Source: Theropithecus gelada (taxonomy: Eukaryota; Chordata; Mammalia; Primates; Cercopithecidae). Taken from it: a stretch of DNA of 64,000 nucleotides. The notes under the pieces were generated by a model. That model was not told where the DNA came from. It worked only from the letters and a program-made list of their open reading frames with translations, and did no database searches. Below are positions 12,455 through 24,665 of this stretch, piece by piece. Made by a program: the position numbers and the translations under genes. The stretch is taken from the NCBI RefSeq assembly GCF_003255815.1, contig NC_037674.1:17071615-17135614 (forward strand), in the 5' to 3' direction. Position 1 is the first letter of the stretch. Every line of letters begins with the position of its first letter.

Positions 12455-12620
12455 GTTAAATTACATCATATTGTCTACTTGTCTGTCTCCCGCACTGGCT
12501 TGTAAATTTCTTGAATGTAGAGACAGTGCTTTATTTACTTTGTTAATCTCTGTGCCTAACAGAATGTCTGGCATTACTGGGCACTCAGCAAATGTTAAGT
12601 GAATGAGTTTATCAGGAGTA
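12455..12620 (+). mobile_element. L2 3' end
   Basis: Reads cttgaatgtagagacagtgc, then ctctgtgcctaacagaatg and gcactcagcaaatgttaag, the usual L2 tail order. Confidence 0.7.
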
Positions 12621-13350
12621 TTTAAAACTTTCTTAACGTGTCTTAGAGTGGCTGGTATTGTCACATATTAATATATAGTGTTATTTGTTGCATTGATTAC
12701 ATAATGCCAACAAAAAAATCCTTTTAATTGATGTTTGTAATTCATTGATTTTTGCCTAGGTATTCTTTTGCCTAATTTATTTGGATAGAAGAGACTTCTT
12801 AGAAGAATGAAACTTAACTGTTTGTAAAATTCTCTCCCCAAGGCAAGGTTTCGTGTATTATGTATAAAGTTTTTGTTGGAAAATAGAAGAAATCCTTTCT
12901 TAGAGTGTTTATAACTTAGCAAGTTCAATTTCTCAGGAAGATGTGAAAGCAGTTATTGCAGTAGCAGCCAAGATCTAGCCTCAGGGAGTTTCCCAGCTAC
13001 TGCAAACAAACTGCGTGTTGTGTGCTAAATGAAAAGAAGATAAAAAATTTTTTTCTACATTATGAGAGTTATGTCTTGAAACGCGAAGATACTGAGAGAA
13101 CAATAGCAAGTTATTTAAGCATTAATCTTAAATTACTTGATATAGAATGTCATTTATATGTGATATACATAAGAACTGAGATAACTGGGAAAGGGAAAAG
13201 AGTGGGCTTGATTCTGGAAATCGATTGACTTGTGGCTTTTCTGTAGTTTTTGCTTGCTTAACCTTTAAAAAACAGATAAAGGGAAACTGGATTTTGGTAA
13301 TGGCTAATAACATACATTTATTAAAAATTATTGAGTTAACACTTAAAATG
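12621..13350. other. Unique-looking intron
   Basis: No repeat or exon recognised in about 700 bases. Confidence 0.55.
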
Positions 13351-13358
13351 CGGGTGGG

Positions 13359-13658
13359 TTTTTTTTTTTTTTTTTTGAGAAGGAGTCTGGCTGTGTCGCC
13401 CGGGCTGGAGTGCAGTGGCCGGATCTCAGCTCACTGCAAGCTCCGCCTTCCGGGTTTACACCATTCTCCTGCCTCAGCCTCCTGAGTAGCTGGGATTACA
13501 GGCGCCCGCCACCTCACCCGGCTAGTTTTTTGTATTTTTTAGTAGAGACGAGGTTTCACCGTGTTAGCCAGCATGGTCTCGATCTCCTGACCTCGTGATC
13601 CATCCGTCTCGGCCTCCCAAAGTGCTGGGATTACAGGCTTGAGCCACCGCGCCCGGCC
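13359..13658 (-). mobile_element. AluY, Old World monkey type
   Basis: Has ccggatctcagc, ggctagttttt and aggcttgagccacc variants; gcgggtggg repeated on both sides. Confidence 0.95.
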
Positions 13659-14390
13659 AGCGGGTGGGTTTTATATTATGTAACTTATACAGTAAAGTTG
13701 TAAAAAAAATTGATAAAGAGATAGCTGTTTTCATCAGTTAAGTGAAATACGTGAAAGGGGAAAGTTTTGGTTTTCACATTTAAGTCTATGATCTATCTTG
13801 AATTATTAATAATTTTTGTACATGCTCTGAAGGGTCAGCGTTCATATTTTTCCATGCAAATGGCTAGGTACTCTAGCATCACTTATTGAAAATATTTTCT
13901 CCATTAAATTGCATTGTTGCTTAGGAAAATCAGGTGACTATATGTGTACAGGTAGGTTTATTTTATACTAAATTCTGTTCCAGTGATTTATTTGTCCATG
14001 TTTTCTATTATTTTGGGCAATACCATGCTGTCTTACTGATAGTAGGTTTATAGTAAGTCTTAGAATCTGGTAATGTAAGCCTTTGAACCTCCCATTATTT
14101 TGGTAGAATTATTCTAGGTTCTTTGTATTTCCACATAAATTTTGAGTCAGCTTGTCGGTTTCTGTGAAAAAAACCACTGGAATTGCCTTGAATAATAGAT
14201 CCATTTGAAAAGACTTGATATCTTGACATCATTGAATCTTCTAATAAACATAGTGTATATCTCTGTTTATTTACATCTTATTTAGTTTATCTCAACCATA
14301 ATCCATTATTTTCAGTCTTTAATTAAACTTATTCCTAGGTGCTTTAAAAACTGATCCTTGTAATTGGCATTTCAAATAATTTCCAATTTT

Positions 14391-14692
14391 CGCTGGGCAC
14401 GGTGGCTCACGCCTGTATTCCTAGCACTTTGGGAGGCCGAGGAGGGTGGATCATGAGGTCAGGAGTTCGACACCATCCTGGCTAACACGGTGAAACCCCG
14501 TCTCGATTAAAGTTACAAAGAGAAATTAGCCGGGCGTTGTGGTGGGCGCCTGTAGTCCCAGCTACTCAGGAGGCTGAGGCAGGAGAATGGCGTGAACCTG
14601 AGAGATGGAGCTTGCAGTGAACCGAGATTGTGCCACTGCACTCCAGCCTGGGTGACAGAGCAAGACTCTTGTCTTAAAAAAAAAAAAAAAAA
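14391..14692 (+). mobile_element. Alu
   Basis: Sense Alu from ctgggcacggtggctcacg to an A-tail. Confidence 0.93.
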
Positions 14693-14884
14693 TTCAGTTT
14701 TGATAGTATATAGAAATTCAGCTGATTTTTACTACTTTATAGATTCCTTTAGAAATTTTCTACATATGCATTGTTACCTGTGAACAAAATTAGTTTTATA
14801 TCTTCTTTCCAATCTTTATGACTGTTCTCTCTCTTGCTTTATTGTATTGCTTGGACTCCCAGTACTGTGTTGAAAATAAATTTT

Positions 14885-15191
14885 GAGGCAGGGTGCAGTG
14901 GCTTACGCTTTTAATTCCAGCGCTTTGGTAGGCCAAGGCAGGAGAATCACTTGAGCTCAGGAGCTTGAGAACAGCCCTGGCCACATAGTGACACCCACCC
15001 AGCCCACCCCCATCTCTATAAACTTAAAAAATTAGCTGGGCATGGTGGCACACACCTCTAGGCCCAGCTACTTGAGAGTCTGAGATGGGAGGATAGCTTG
15101 AGTTGAGCCTGGGAGGTTGAGGTTGCAGTGAGCCAGGGTTGTACCACTGCATGGGCAACACAGTCAGATGCTGTCTTAAAATAAAAAAAAA
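14885..15191 (+). mobile_element. Alu (AluJ-like)
   Basis: Sense, diverged Alu with internal cacccacccagcccacccc insertion. Confidence 0.88.
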
Positions 15192-15864
15192 TTTGAGTGG
15201 TCATTCATGTCTCCTGATCTTAGAGAAACTCACTCTGTATTTTTATTGCATATTGGGTGTAGTTTTTGTGTAGTGCTCTTTATCACATTGAAATACTTTC
15301 CTACTATTACTCATTTTCCTGAGTATTGTTAAGAATGAGTATTGAATTTCATCAAATGATTTTTCTAAATCCATTGAAATATCATATGTTTTTTCCCTTT
15401 TATTTGGTTAATATGGTGAATTAACATTGATTTAGAGGGGAGGAGTGATGATGTTATACAACTCTTACATTCTTGGGCTAAACATTACCTGGCCATGATG
15501 ATATCATCCTTTTTAATGTTACTGGTTTCAATTTGCTAATATTTTATTGAGGATTTTTGTACCAAATTCATGTGGGATATTTGTTTATAGTTTTATTTCT
15601 GATGTGTTAGCAGTAGGGTCATGGTTACCTCATAAAACATGTTGCAAAGTGTTCTGTTCTCTGTATGTGCTGAGTTTGTGCGAGATTGCTATTTTTTTTT
15701 TCATTATGTATTTGATAGAATTTATCAGTGAAGCCACAGAGTTTTCTTGTTGGCAGGTTTCAAATCATGACTTAAAGTTCTTTGTTTTTTTCTATTTCGT
15801 TGATTTTTCTCTCATCATTAATTCCTTTACTTGTTTTTGCTTTAATTTTCCTTAGATTAGGGTT

Positions 15865-16180
15865 TGGTGGACTAAGACCCATGGATCATATGTGCCTACC
15901 ACTGGTTTTTACTTGGCTTGTAAGCTAAGAATGATTTTTACACTTTTCAGTAGTTGGGGGAAAAAAACAAAAGAACAGTTGTTTGTGATTGAAAATTACA
16001 GTTCAAATTTCAGTGTCCTATTTTTTGGAAGACAGTCATGCTCATTTGTTTATGTATTGTCTGTAGCGTTTTTTGTGCTAAGATGGCAGAGTTGAGTAGT
16101 TGGAGCAGAGACTGTATGGACTGCAAAGCCTAAAATTTTTACTGTTTAGCCCTTTACAGAAAAAATTTATCAACTCCTGT
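15865..16180 (-). mobile_element. hAT-type DNA transposon copy (MER-class)
   Basis: Same family as the copies at 1190 and 41765: gcaaagcctaaaatttttac, ccctttacagaaaaa. It sits inside the old L1. Confidence 0.7.
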
Positions 16181-16339
16181 CTTAGATAATTTATTTAAGA
16201 CTTTTTCATTTGTATATATTTTAAACTATACATTTGACTCTTGAGGACTACTTGAGGCACATTCTACACATTTGAAATGTTGATGTTTGTTATTGATTTG
16301 TAGTTTGATTCCATTGTTGTCAAAGAATATATGGCTTAA

Positions 16340-16640
16340 GGCCGGGCGCGGTGGCTCAAGCCTGTAATCCCAGCACTTTGGGAGGCCGAGGCGGGTGGAT
16401 CACGAGGTCAGGAGATCGAGACTATCCTGGCTAACACGGTGAAACCCCGTCTCTACTAAAAATACAAAAAATTAGCCGGGCGTGGTAGCGGGCGCCTGTA
16501 GTCCCAGCTACTTGGGAGGCTGAGGCGGGAGAATGGCGTGAACCCAGGGGGCGGAGCTTGCAGTGAGCCGAGATCACGCCACTGCACTCCAGCCTGGGAG
16601 ACACAGCGAGACTCCGTCTCAAAAAAAAAAAAAAAAAAAA
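16340..16640 (+). mobile_element. AluY, Old World monkey type
   Basis: ggctcaagcctg head; exact 17-base target duplication aagaatatatggcttaa at 16323-16339 and 16641-16657. Confidence 0.96.
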
Positions 16641-17061
16641 AAGAATATATGGCTTAAAATCTTTGGATATTTATCAAGGGTTTGCTTTATTGTCTAGCAT
16701 GTGATCTGTTTCTAATTGATACTTCATGTATACTTGAAAAGGATGTGTGTATTGTACAGTTGTTGGATATAATGATCTATAAAGGCTTATCAAGTAAGTT
16801 TGATTGATAGTATTATTCAGTTCTTCTGCTTCCTGGTTTTTTTAATGTCAGTTACTGAGAAAGATGGGTTAAAATCTCCTACTATAGTTGTGGATTTGTC
16901 TGTTTCTCTTTTTGGTACTGTGGATTTTTGCTTCAAATATTTTGAAGCTATATGATTTAGGTACATACACTTCTGGGTTGTTAATGTTTTCTTGGTGAAT
17001 TGAGCTCATAAAGTTTTAATTATGTGCCTCTTTATCTCTGATAAAACTCCTTATTTATTTT

Positions 17062-17357
17062 ATTTTTATTTTGTTTTGAGATGGAGTCTCGCTCTGTTGC
17101 TGAGGCTGGAGTGCAATGGCGCGATCTCGGCTCACTGCAACATCGGCTTCCTGGGTTCAAGTGATTCTCCTGCCTCAGCTTCCCAAGTAGCTGGGATTAC
17201 AGGCAGGCACTACCATGCCTAGCTAATTTTTTGTATTTTAGTAGAGATGGGGTTTCACCGTGTTGCCCAGGTCGAACTCCTGACCTCAAGTGATCCACCC
17301 GCCTTGTCCTACCAGAGTACTGAGATTACAGACATGAGCTACCTACCGCGCCTGGCC
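17062..17357 (-). mobile_element. Alu inserted in L1
   Basis: Flanked by aaactccttattt on both sides; ends cgcgcctggcc. Confidence 0.92.
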
Positions 17358-17724
17358 TGAAACTCCTTATTTTAAAGTCTACTTTGTTTGATGTTATTGA
17401 GCCATATTGGTTTCCTTCTGATAAGTTTTTGCATAGTTTATCTTTTTCCCTCCTTGTATTTTAATTCTTCTTCCTTGAATTTATGTTGCAACTCTTTTAA
17501 ATAGCTTATAGTTGGACTTGTTTCTTTATCCCCTGTTACAATTGGACTGTTTTGTTCATTTACATTTAATGCCATTACTTATGTAGCTGAGTTTTAACCA
17601 TGTCATTCTTACTATTTCCTGCTTCTCTTATCTGTTTATCTTTCTCTGTTTTTGTGTGAATTGAGCTTTTCAAATTTCATTTATATAAACATTACCTCTT
17701 TGTAATTTTTTTAGTGGTTGCATT

Positions 17725-18066
17725 TGTCTACTCAGGCTGCAGTAACAAAATATCATAGATTGGCTGGCTTAAGCAACAGAAGTTTTTTTTTTTCCCACAG
17801 TTCTAGAGGCTAGAAAGTCCAAGATCAAAGTTCTGGCAGGGTTTGGTTTTTCATGTCTCATCTTGGCTTACATATATAGCTGCTTTCTTGCTATGTCCAC
17901 ATATAGGGGGAGCGGGGGATGTCTCTTTTCCTCTTCGTATCAGCCCACCATCCTGTTGGATTAGGGTCCCACCCTTAAAACATCTTTTAACCCTAATTTT
18001 CTCATAAAGCCCTGTTTGGGCTTCCACATACAAATTTGGTGGGGGACACAATTCAGTATATAGCAG
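17725..18066 (-). mobile_element. MLT1/MST-type MaLR solo LTR
   Basis: From gctgcagtaacaaaatatca to gggggacacaattcagtata, the antisense order of MaLR LTRs; inserted in the L1. Confidence 0.8.
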
Positions 18067-18195
18067 TGGTTATATGAATTACAATGTGCATCCTTAATTT
18101 ATTGAATATAATTTGAATACGAACTGCTAATGCAGTTATAGTTGATGTCCTTCTATGTGATATAAGCCTCTAAACTTTGTTACTTTATTTGCTTT

Positions 18196-18417
18196 AAACA
18201 GTCAGTAGTCGGTGTGTGTCCTCTCCCTCTCTCTGACTCGCTCTCACCCTCTTGCCTTCCCTTGCCTTCCCTCCCTCTTCCTCTCCCTACCTCTTTCCCT
18301 CCCTTCTCCCTTCTCTTTCCTCCCTTCCTTTCTCCCTTTCTCCTTCTCTCCCTCTCTCCTTCTCCTCTCCCTCTTTCCCTCTCTCCTTAAAAATAAAAAG
18401 AAATCAGTCAGTAGTCG
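18196..18417 (+). mobile_element. Pyrimidine-only insert with A-rich tail and target duplication
   Basis: cagtcagtagtcg occurs exactly at 18199-18211 and 18405-18417. Between lie about 170 bases of almost pure C/T, then ttaaaaataaaaagaaat. The left junction TTTAAA fits an L1-endonuclease-like cut. What RNA was copied is unknown. Confidence 0.7.
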
Positions 18418-18519
18418 TTTAAATAATATAAGAAAAAGTCTTTTATATCTACTTATTTATTTATTTATTTTCATTTGTTTCTGGATCTGTGTTTATTTTG
18501 GTTCATTTTTTTTCTTTTC

Positions 18520-18791
18520 TTTTTTTTTTTGTTTGAGATAGGATCTCACTCTGTCGCCCAGGCTGGAGTGCTGTGGTGCTATCTCAGCTCACTGCAACCT
18601 CTGCCTACCAGGTTCAGGTGATTCTCCTGCCTTAGCCTCCCGAGTAGCTGGGACTACAGGTGTGCACCACCACGCCTGACTAATTTTTGTATTTTTAGTA
18701 GAGACAGGGTTTTGCCATGTTGGCCAGGCTGGTCTTGAACTCCTGGCCTCAAGTGATCCATCCACCTCAGCCTCAGTCACCACACCTGGCC
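18520..18791 (-). mobile_element. Alu with deletion near its head
   Basis: Antisense Alu, lacks the cccaaagtgctgggattac segment; ends cacacctggcc. Confidence 0.9.
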
Positions 18792-19529
18792 CATATTGTT
18801 TCATTTTCTAACAGTCTGAAGAACTTCCTTTAAGAGTTATTTTTTAAAAAACTTTTAAAAAATTGAGATATAATTCACATACAATAAAATCTACGTAAAA
18901 TTCACCCACCAACTGAAAGTGTAGAGTTCAATGGTTTTTAATATATTCACAGGATTGTGCAACCATTACTTCAGTGCTGCAGTCAGTTTTAGGACATTCT
19001 CAGCACCCCAGGAAGAAAACTCATTAAAGTAACTTCCCATTTTCCCTCAGCTACTCTCAAGCTCCACCCAATCCAACACAACCACCTGTCTGTCTCTGTA
19101 GATTTGCGTATTTTGGATATTTTATATAAATGGTATCATTTAATATGTGGTCTTTCGTGCCTAACTTGTTTTACTTAAACTTGATGTTTTTAAGATTCAT
19201 CCATGTGTAGCATGTATCTGTACTTTGTTTCTTTTTATTGTCAAATAATATTTTATTGTGTGGACATTGCCACATTTTATTTATTCATCAGGTGGACAGT
19301 AAGGTTTTCAGTTTTTGGCTGTTATGAATAATGTTGCTGTGAACATTTGTGTACAAGTCTTTGCGTGAACACAGTTTTTTTGTGTTGAAAAGACCATTTT
19401 TTCCTCTGTTGAATTGTCTTGGCACCTTGGCAATTGAATCAGTTGACATAAATGTGGGCATTTGTTTCTGGACTTGCAATTCCGTTAGTTGATCTGTGTA
19501 TCTAGTCTTATGTCAGTATCACACTGCTG

Positions 19530-19851
19530 ACTGGGCACGGTGGATCATGCTTATAATCTCAGCACTTTGGGAGGCCAAGGCAGGAGGATAGCTTGAGCAC
19601 AGGAGTTTGAGACCAGTCTGGCCAACATGGTGAAACCCCGTCTCTACTAAAGAGAACCTGTCTCTACAAAAAAATAAAAATAATAGCTGAGTGGTGCGGT
19701 GGTATGTGTCTGTAGTCCCAGCTACTCGAGAGGCTAAAGTGGGAGGATCACTTGTTTCCAGGAATTTGAGGTTGCAGTGACGTATGACAGCGCCATTGCA
19801 CTCTAGCCTGGGCAACAGAGTAGGACCTTGTCTCAAAACCCAACCAAACCA
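19530..19851 (+). mobile_element. Alu (AluJ-like)
   Basis: Sense Alu with a duplicated aacctgtctctac segment; tail aacccaaccaaacc. Confidence 0.88.
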
Positions 19852-20842
19852 ATAGACACACTGTCTTAATTACTGTAGCTTTGTAATAAGCTGAAACCTG
19901 GGAGTGTGAGTCCTCTGAGAACTTTGTTTCTAATTTTCAAGACTGCTTTGGTTTTTTTGGTGAATCCCTTGCATTTTCATGTGAATTTTAGGGTCAGTTT
20001 GTTTGTCGCTTTAAAAAAAAAAAAAAGTCACAGATAGGATTTTGGTAGATATTGCATTGAATTTGTAGATCACTTTAGGGATTATTGCTGTTTTACCAAT
20101 ATGAAATATTTTTTTCCCATAAACGTGGGATATTTTTCTATTTATTTTGGTCTTTGTTTCAACAATGTGTTATAGTTTTCTATGTATAAGTCTTGAACTT
20201 CTTTTGTTAAATTTATTCCTATTTTATTCTTGTTGATGCTATTATAAAATGGAATTATTTTCTCATTTCACTTTTGATATTCATTGCTAGTTTGTAGAAA
20301 AACTATTTGTGTGTGTGTGTGTCTTGGATCCTGGAATCTTGGTAAACTGATTAGTTGTAATAGTTCTTTAGCGAATTCTTTAGTATTTTCCATATACAAG
20401 GTCATGTTACCTGTGAATAGAGTTAGTTTTGCTTTTTCCTCTTCAATCTGGATGCCTTTTATTTCTTTTTCTTGCCTAATCATCCTGATAGAATCTCTAG
20501 TACAAGTAAGTAGAAGTGGCAAGAACCGATATCTTTGTCTTATTTCTGAGCTGAGGAGTATTTTTATGCAGTCTAAATGATCTCAGCTGTCCAAAAATGT
20601 CTTCAAGTTTAAAGGCTTCTTTTGATAGATATAGAACATTAGATTGGGAGTTTTTCTTTCAACACTTCGTGATGTGGGGTAAAGTATATTGTCTTCTGAC
20701 TTTCCAGTGAGTCACTAGTGAGTCTGTTGTTCTTTTTGTTGTTCCTCCAGTGTAATGTCTGTTTTTCCCTCTGCTGCTTTCAGGATTTTTTGCTTCGTCT
20801 TTCATTTTCAGCAGCCTGACCTTGATGTGCCTAGATAATGAC

Positions 20843-21152
20843 TTTTTTTTTTTTTTTTTTTTTTTTTTGAGACGGAGTCTCGCTCTGTCGCCCAGGCTGG
20901 AGTGCAGTGGCCGGATCTCAGCTCACTGCAAGCTCCGCCTCCCGGGTTCACGCCATTCTCCTGCCTCAGCCTCCCGAGTAGCTGGGACTACAGGCGCCCG
21001 CCACCTCGCCCGGCTAGTTTTTTTTTGTATTTCTTAATAGAGACGGGGTTTCACCGAGTTAGCCAGGATGGTCTCCATCTCCTGACCTCGTGATCCGCCC
21101 ATCTCGGCCTCCCAAAGTGCTGGGATTACAGGCTTGAGCCACCGCGCCCGGC
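20843..21152 (-). mobile_element. AluY, Old World monkey type
   Basis: Target duplication ctagataatgac at 20831-20842 and 21153-21164; ccggatctc, ggctagttttt and aggcttgagcc variants. Confidence 0.96.
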
Positions 21153-21475
21153 CTAGATAATGACTTTTTTTTTTCCTTCTGTTTGTCCCTCATTGTTGCT
21201 TACTGAGCTTGGATCTGTGGGATAAAATCTTTTGCTTTTGAAGATTTTTGTTCATTTTCTTTTCAAGTATTTCTTCACTTTGTTTCTCTTGTCTTTTTGG
21301 AAGGGCGGTTACTAGTATGTTAGATCATTTCATGTTGTCCCAGAGATCTCTGACACGGTTTGTTTTTGTTTGTTTGTTTCTCTGTCCTTCTAGTCGAGGT
21401 GATTTCAAGTGGCTTCCTATTTCTGTAAATTTCAGCTCACCTCACGTTTCAGCTGTGTCAAAGGAGGAGTGATTG

Positions 21476-21968
21476 GTCTTCTATCCCTGGCAGGACCTTA
21501 GGACCTAAGCATTGGTAGACTACATGTTCTCTTATTTCCAGGGCAGCCTTTCTGCGGCACGCTGTTTATTCTGCAGAAGTCCTCTGGAGTGGGTGGTAAT
21601 TGGACAGCAGTGAGAACTAGTTTTCTATTTGGGGTCCTCGAGATTCTGCCCATGCTCGGGCATTAAAAGTTGGTTTTTCCGTGGTTTTGCAGATCCTTTG
21701 CCTATAGTTGCTTTTTTCTCTCCTTACTCTATGTTCACGCAGTGCAAATGCTGCTTAGGGTTGAAAGCAGTAGCTATCTCCAGTCACCTAGGGAAGGCTA
21801 GTCCCCTTCTGTAATTCACTTCATTTAGACGTATTTATGTCCAAATGTTTTCAGTATCTTGTAAGAAAAATAATTTAGTGTCTTCTCATTGTTATGGCAA
21901 AAGTGATGATCTTTTGTGATCTTCCACATTCTAATTGGAGGTGGAAATCTTCCACTAGAGGATTTTCT

Positions 21969-21970
<2 letters not shown>
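21476..21970. other. Intron, nothing recognised
   Basis: Moderate GC, no exon or clear repeat; may be further L1 5' sequence. Confidence 0.45.
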
Positions 21971-22000
<30 letters not shown>

Positions 22001-22580
22001 TTTTTAGTTTGAGACGGAGTCTCACTCTGTTGCCCAGGCTGAAGTGCAGTGGTGCAACCTCTGCCTCCCAAGTTCAAGCAATTTTCCTGCCTTAGCCTCC
22101 TGAGTAGTTGGGACTAGAGGTGTGCACCACAAAGCCTGCCTTTTTTTTTTTTTTTTTTTTTTTTTTGGAGACCAAGTCTCGCTCTGTTGCCCAGGCGGGA
22201 GTGCAGTGGTGTGATCTCAGCTCACTGCAACCTCTGCCTCCTAGATTCAAGCGATTTTCCTGCCTCAGCCTCCCGAGTAGCTGGAATTACAGGTGTGCGC
22301 CACTGCACCCGGCTAATTTTTTGTATTTTTAGTAGAGACGGGGTTTTACCATGTTGGTCAGGCTGGTCTTGAACACCTAACCTCAGTTAATCCGCCCGCA
22401 TCAGCCTCCCAAAGTGCTAGGATTATAGGTGTGAGTCACTGCACCCAGCCTATTGTTTTAGTAGAGATGGGTTTCACCATGTTGCCCCCAGAGTGGTCTC
22501 AAACTCCTGAGCTCAGGCAATCTGCCTGCCTCTGCCTCCCAGAGGGTTAGAATTACAGACGTGAGCCACCACACCCGGCT
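21971..22580 (-). mobile_element. Alu interrupted by another Alu
   Basis: Left part 21971-22138 and right part 22453-22580 form one antisense Alu. gaggatttt flanks the whole (near 21957 and 22587). Confidence 0.88.
22139..22452 (-). mobile_element. Alu nested inside an Alu
   Basis: Complete antisense Alu with its own T-tail, sitting after gcaccacaaagcctgcc of the outer Alu. Confidence 0.9.
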
Positions 22581-22627
22581 TCTATTGGAGGATTTTGAAG
22601 TAAGGTTAAAATCCAAGTAGAAATTGT

Positions 22628-22932
22628 GGCCGGGCGCGGTGGCTCAAGCCTGTAATCCCAGCACTTTGGGAGGCTGAGACGGGCGGATCACAAGGTCAGG
22701 AGATCGAGACCATCCTGGCTAACATGGTGAAACCCCGTCTCTACTAAAAATACAAAAAACTAGCCGGGCGAGGTGGCGGGCGCCTGTAGTCCCAGCTACT
22801 CGGGAGGCTGAGGCAGGAGAATGGCATAAACCCGGGAGGCAGAGCTTGCAGTGAGCTGAGATCCGGCCACTGCACTCCAGCCTGGGCGACAGAGCGAGAC
22901 TCCGTCTCAAAAAAAAAAAAAAAAAAAAAAAA
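22628..22932 (+). mobile_element. AluY, Old World monkey type
   Basis: ggctcaagcctg head, aactagccggg, gatccggccactgc; agaaattgt repeated at 22619 and 22933. Confidence 0.96.
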
Positions 22933-22941
22933 AGAAATTGT

Positions 22942-23560
22942 GCAAGGAACAAGTAACTACACATTCATGTAGTAATTGCTAGTGCCTATTTTAAGTTTTA
23001 TAAAGTTTTACAAAGACAGTGACTTTAATTGGGTTAGCAAGTAGTGAAAAAAATAGTGCTTCATTCATTAATGATGGATTGGTGTTGAAAATGTATTTTA
23101 TTGGACAGAGACACTAATATTTTCCGTGTGATTGGATCCTATGGAGTATAATGTAGGTTATTGTTTAAGATGAGGCTGAAATGGCTGAAGATAAATTATA
23201 TTGGGCTTTGAAAAACATCCCAGATACTTTTTTCTTTAGTTTCAGAAGCCTTTGAAATGCTTTTGAACAGGCAAGTAATGTAAATATAGTTCAATATTTT
23301 AGGGAGATAAATTAGGTAATAAAAGTAATGGATGTGAAAATATCTTGATTGGGGGTATTTAATTTTATTGCCTTTTCTTGTGATTTTGCCCCTCAAATCA
23401 CTGCCTTGCTGGCTTTTTGATGTCTTCAAATAGATTTTAAGAAATATTCTGGGGGGAAAAAACTGTTTAGTGTAACTTTTCTAGTTCTAAGTGGAGGAGG
23501 GTCAGTCTGCTCTGAGCTATTTCACACTACTAATGGAAACCTACCTACCTAACTTTTAAA
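22942..23560. other. Unique-looking intron
   Basis: AT-rich, no exon or repeat recognised. Confidence 0.55.
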
Positions 23561-23573
23561 AAAGTGACTAGGC

Positions 23574-23862
23574 TGGGCGTGGTGGCTCACGCCTGTAATC
23601 CCAGCACTTTGGGAGGCCGAGATGGACAGATCATGAGGTTATGAGTTCGAGACCAGCCTGGCCAACATGGTAAAACCCTATTGCTACTAAAAATACAAAA
23701 ATTAGCCGGGCGTGGTGGTGCATGCCTATAATCCCAGCTACTCAGGAGGCCGAGGCAGGAGAATTGTTTGAACTTTGGAGGTGAAGGTTGCAGTGAGTTG
23801 AGATCATGCCACTGGACTCGAGTCTGGGTGACAGAGCAAGACTCCATCTCAGAGAAAAAAAA
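23574..23862 (+). mobile_element. Alu
   Basis: Flanked by aaaaagtgact on both sides. Confidence 0.93.
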
Positions 23863-23931
23863 AGTGACTGATCAGAGGAAAATATTTTAGTTGCATAAAT
23901 GCTGTTTTCTTATTTTTAAAATTTTAAAATT

Positions 23932-24097
23932 TTTATTTATTTATTTTAGAGGAGGCGTCCTGCTCTGTTGCCCATGCTTTAGTTCAGGGTGTGATTGTAG
24001 CTCACTGCAGCCTTGAACTCCTGGGCACAAGCAGTTCTGGCACCTCAGTTCTTCTGAATAGCTGCTACTACAGGCATGTGCCACCATGCCTGGCTAT
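23932..24097 (-). mobile_element. Alu left monomer (FLAM/AluJ-like)
   Basis: tttatttatttta, then a single diverged monomer ending caccatgcctggct. Confidence 0.78.
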
Positions 24098-24359
24098 AAA
24101 TGCTATTTTCAGTCATAGACTTTGAACTATTTAAAAAAAAAATGCCCACAGTCCCTTGTTACATACATATTATTTGTTAGTGAATATATATATAGTGGGT
24201 GTGTATAGTTTTTCTCAAAGCAGTTTTCATCCTGCTTTCCTGTACTGCTAACATGTTGACTTGTATGGGTATTTTGGTGGGGGGAAATGAGAGGTGCAGT
24301 TTTGGAATTTCTGAAGCTGAGAATTCTAATTCCAGTCGTATTACTTTATGTGGAATCTT

Positions 24360-24651
24360 TTTTTTCTTTTTTTTTTTTTTGAGACAGGGTCTCGCTCTGT
24401 CGCCAGGCTGGAGTGCAGTGGCGTGATCTCGGCTCACTGCAACCTCCGCTTCCCGGGTTCAAGCGATTATTCTGCCTCAGCCTCCCAAGTAGCTGGGACT
24501 ACTGGCATGTGCTGCCACGCCCAGCTGGTTTTTCTAGTTTTAGTAGAGACGGGGTTTTACCATGTTGGCCAGAATGGTCTCAATCTCTTAACCTTGTGAT
24601 CCGCCTGCCTCGGCCTCCCAAAGGGATTACAGGCGTGAGCCATTACACCTG
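24360..24651 (-). mobile_element. Alu with exact target duplication
   Basis: ttatgtggaatctt at 24346-24359 and 24652-24665. Confidence 0.95.
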
Positions 24652-24665
24652 TTATGTGGAATCTT

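Larger units (their letters stand above)
13760..15862 (-). mobile_element. Old L1, split by two Alus
   Basis: Antisense ORF2-like sequence before, between and after the Alus at 14391 and 14885 (tgtcggtttctgtgaaaaa, gccatgatgatatcatc region). Confidence 0.8.
16181..18440 (-). mobile_element. Old L1 continued, split by AluY, Alu and an LTR
   Basis: Antisense L1 reads on through 16181-16339, 16658-17060, 17358-17724 and 18067-18198 (gtttgattccattgttgtc, tgacttacatttaatgcc type wording). Confidence 0.8.
18830..21475 (-). mobile_element. Old L1 (L1M-type), 3' end first, split by two Alus
   Basis: Starts with the L1M 3' wording gagatataattcacatacaa and gggattgtgcaaccatta type text, continuing in antisense through ORF2-like sequence; the part after 20640 is less certain. 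Confidence 0.78.

Noticed and set aside
18212..18404. Calling the pyrimidine insert an SVA element
   Set aside because: It lacks Alu-like, VNTR and SINE-R parts, and SVA is restricted to apes; only the hexamer-like units are similar.
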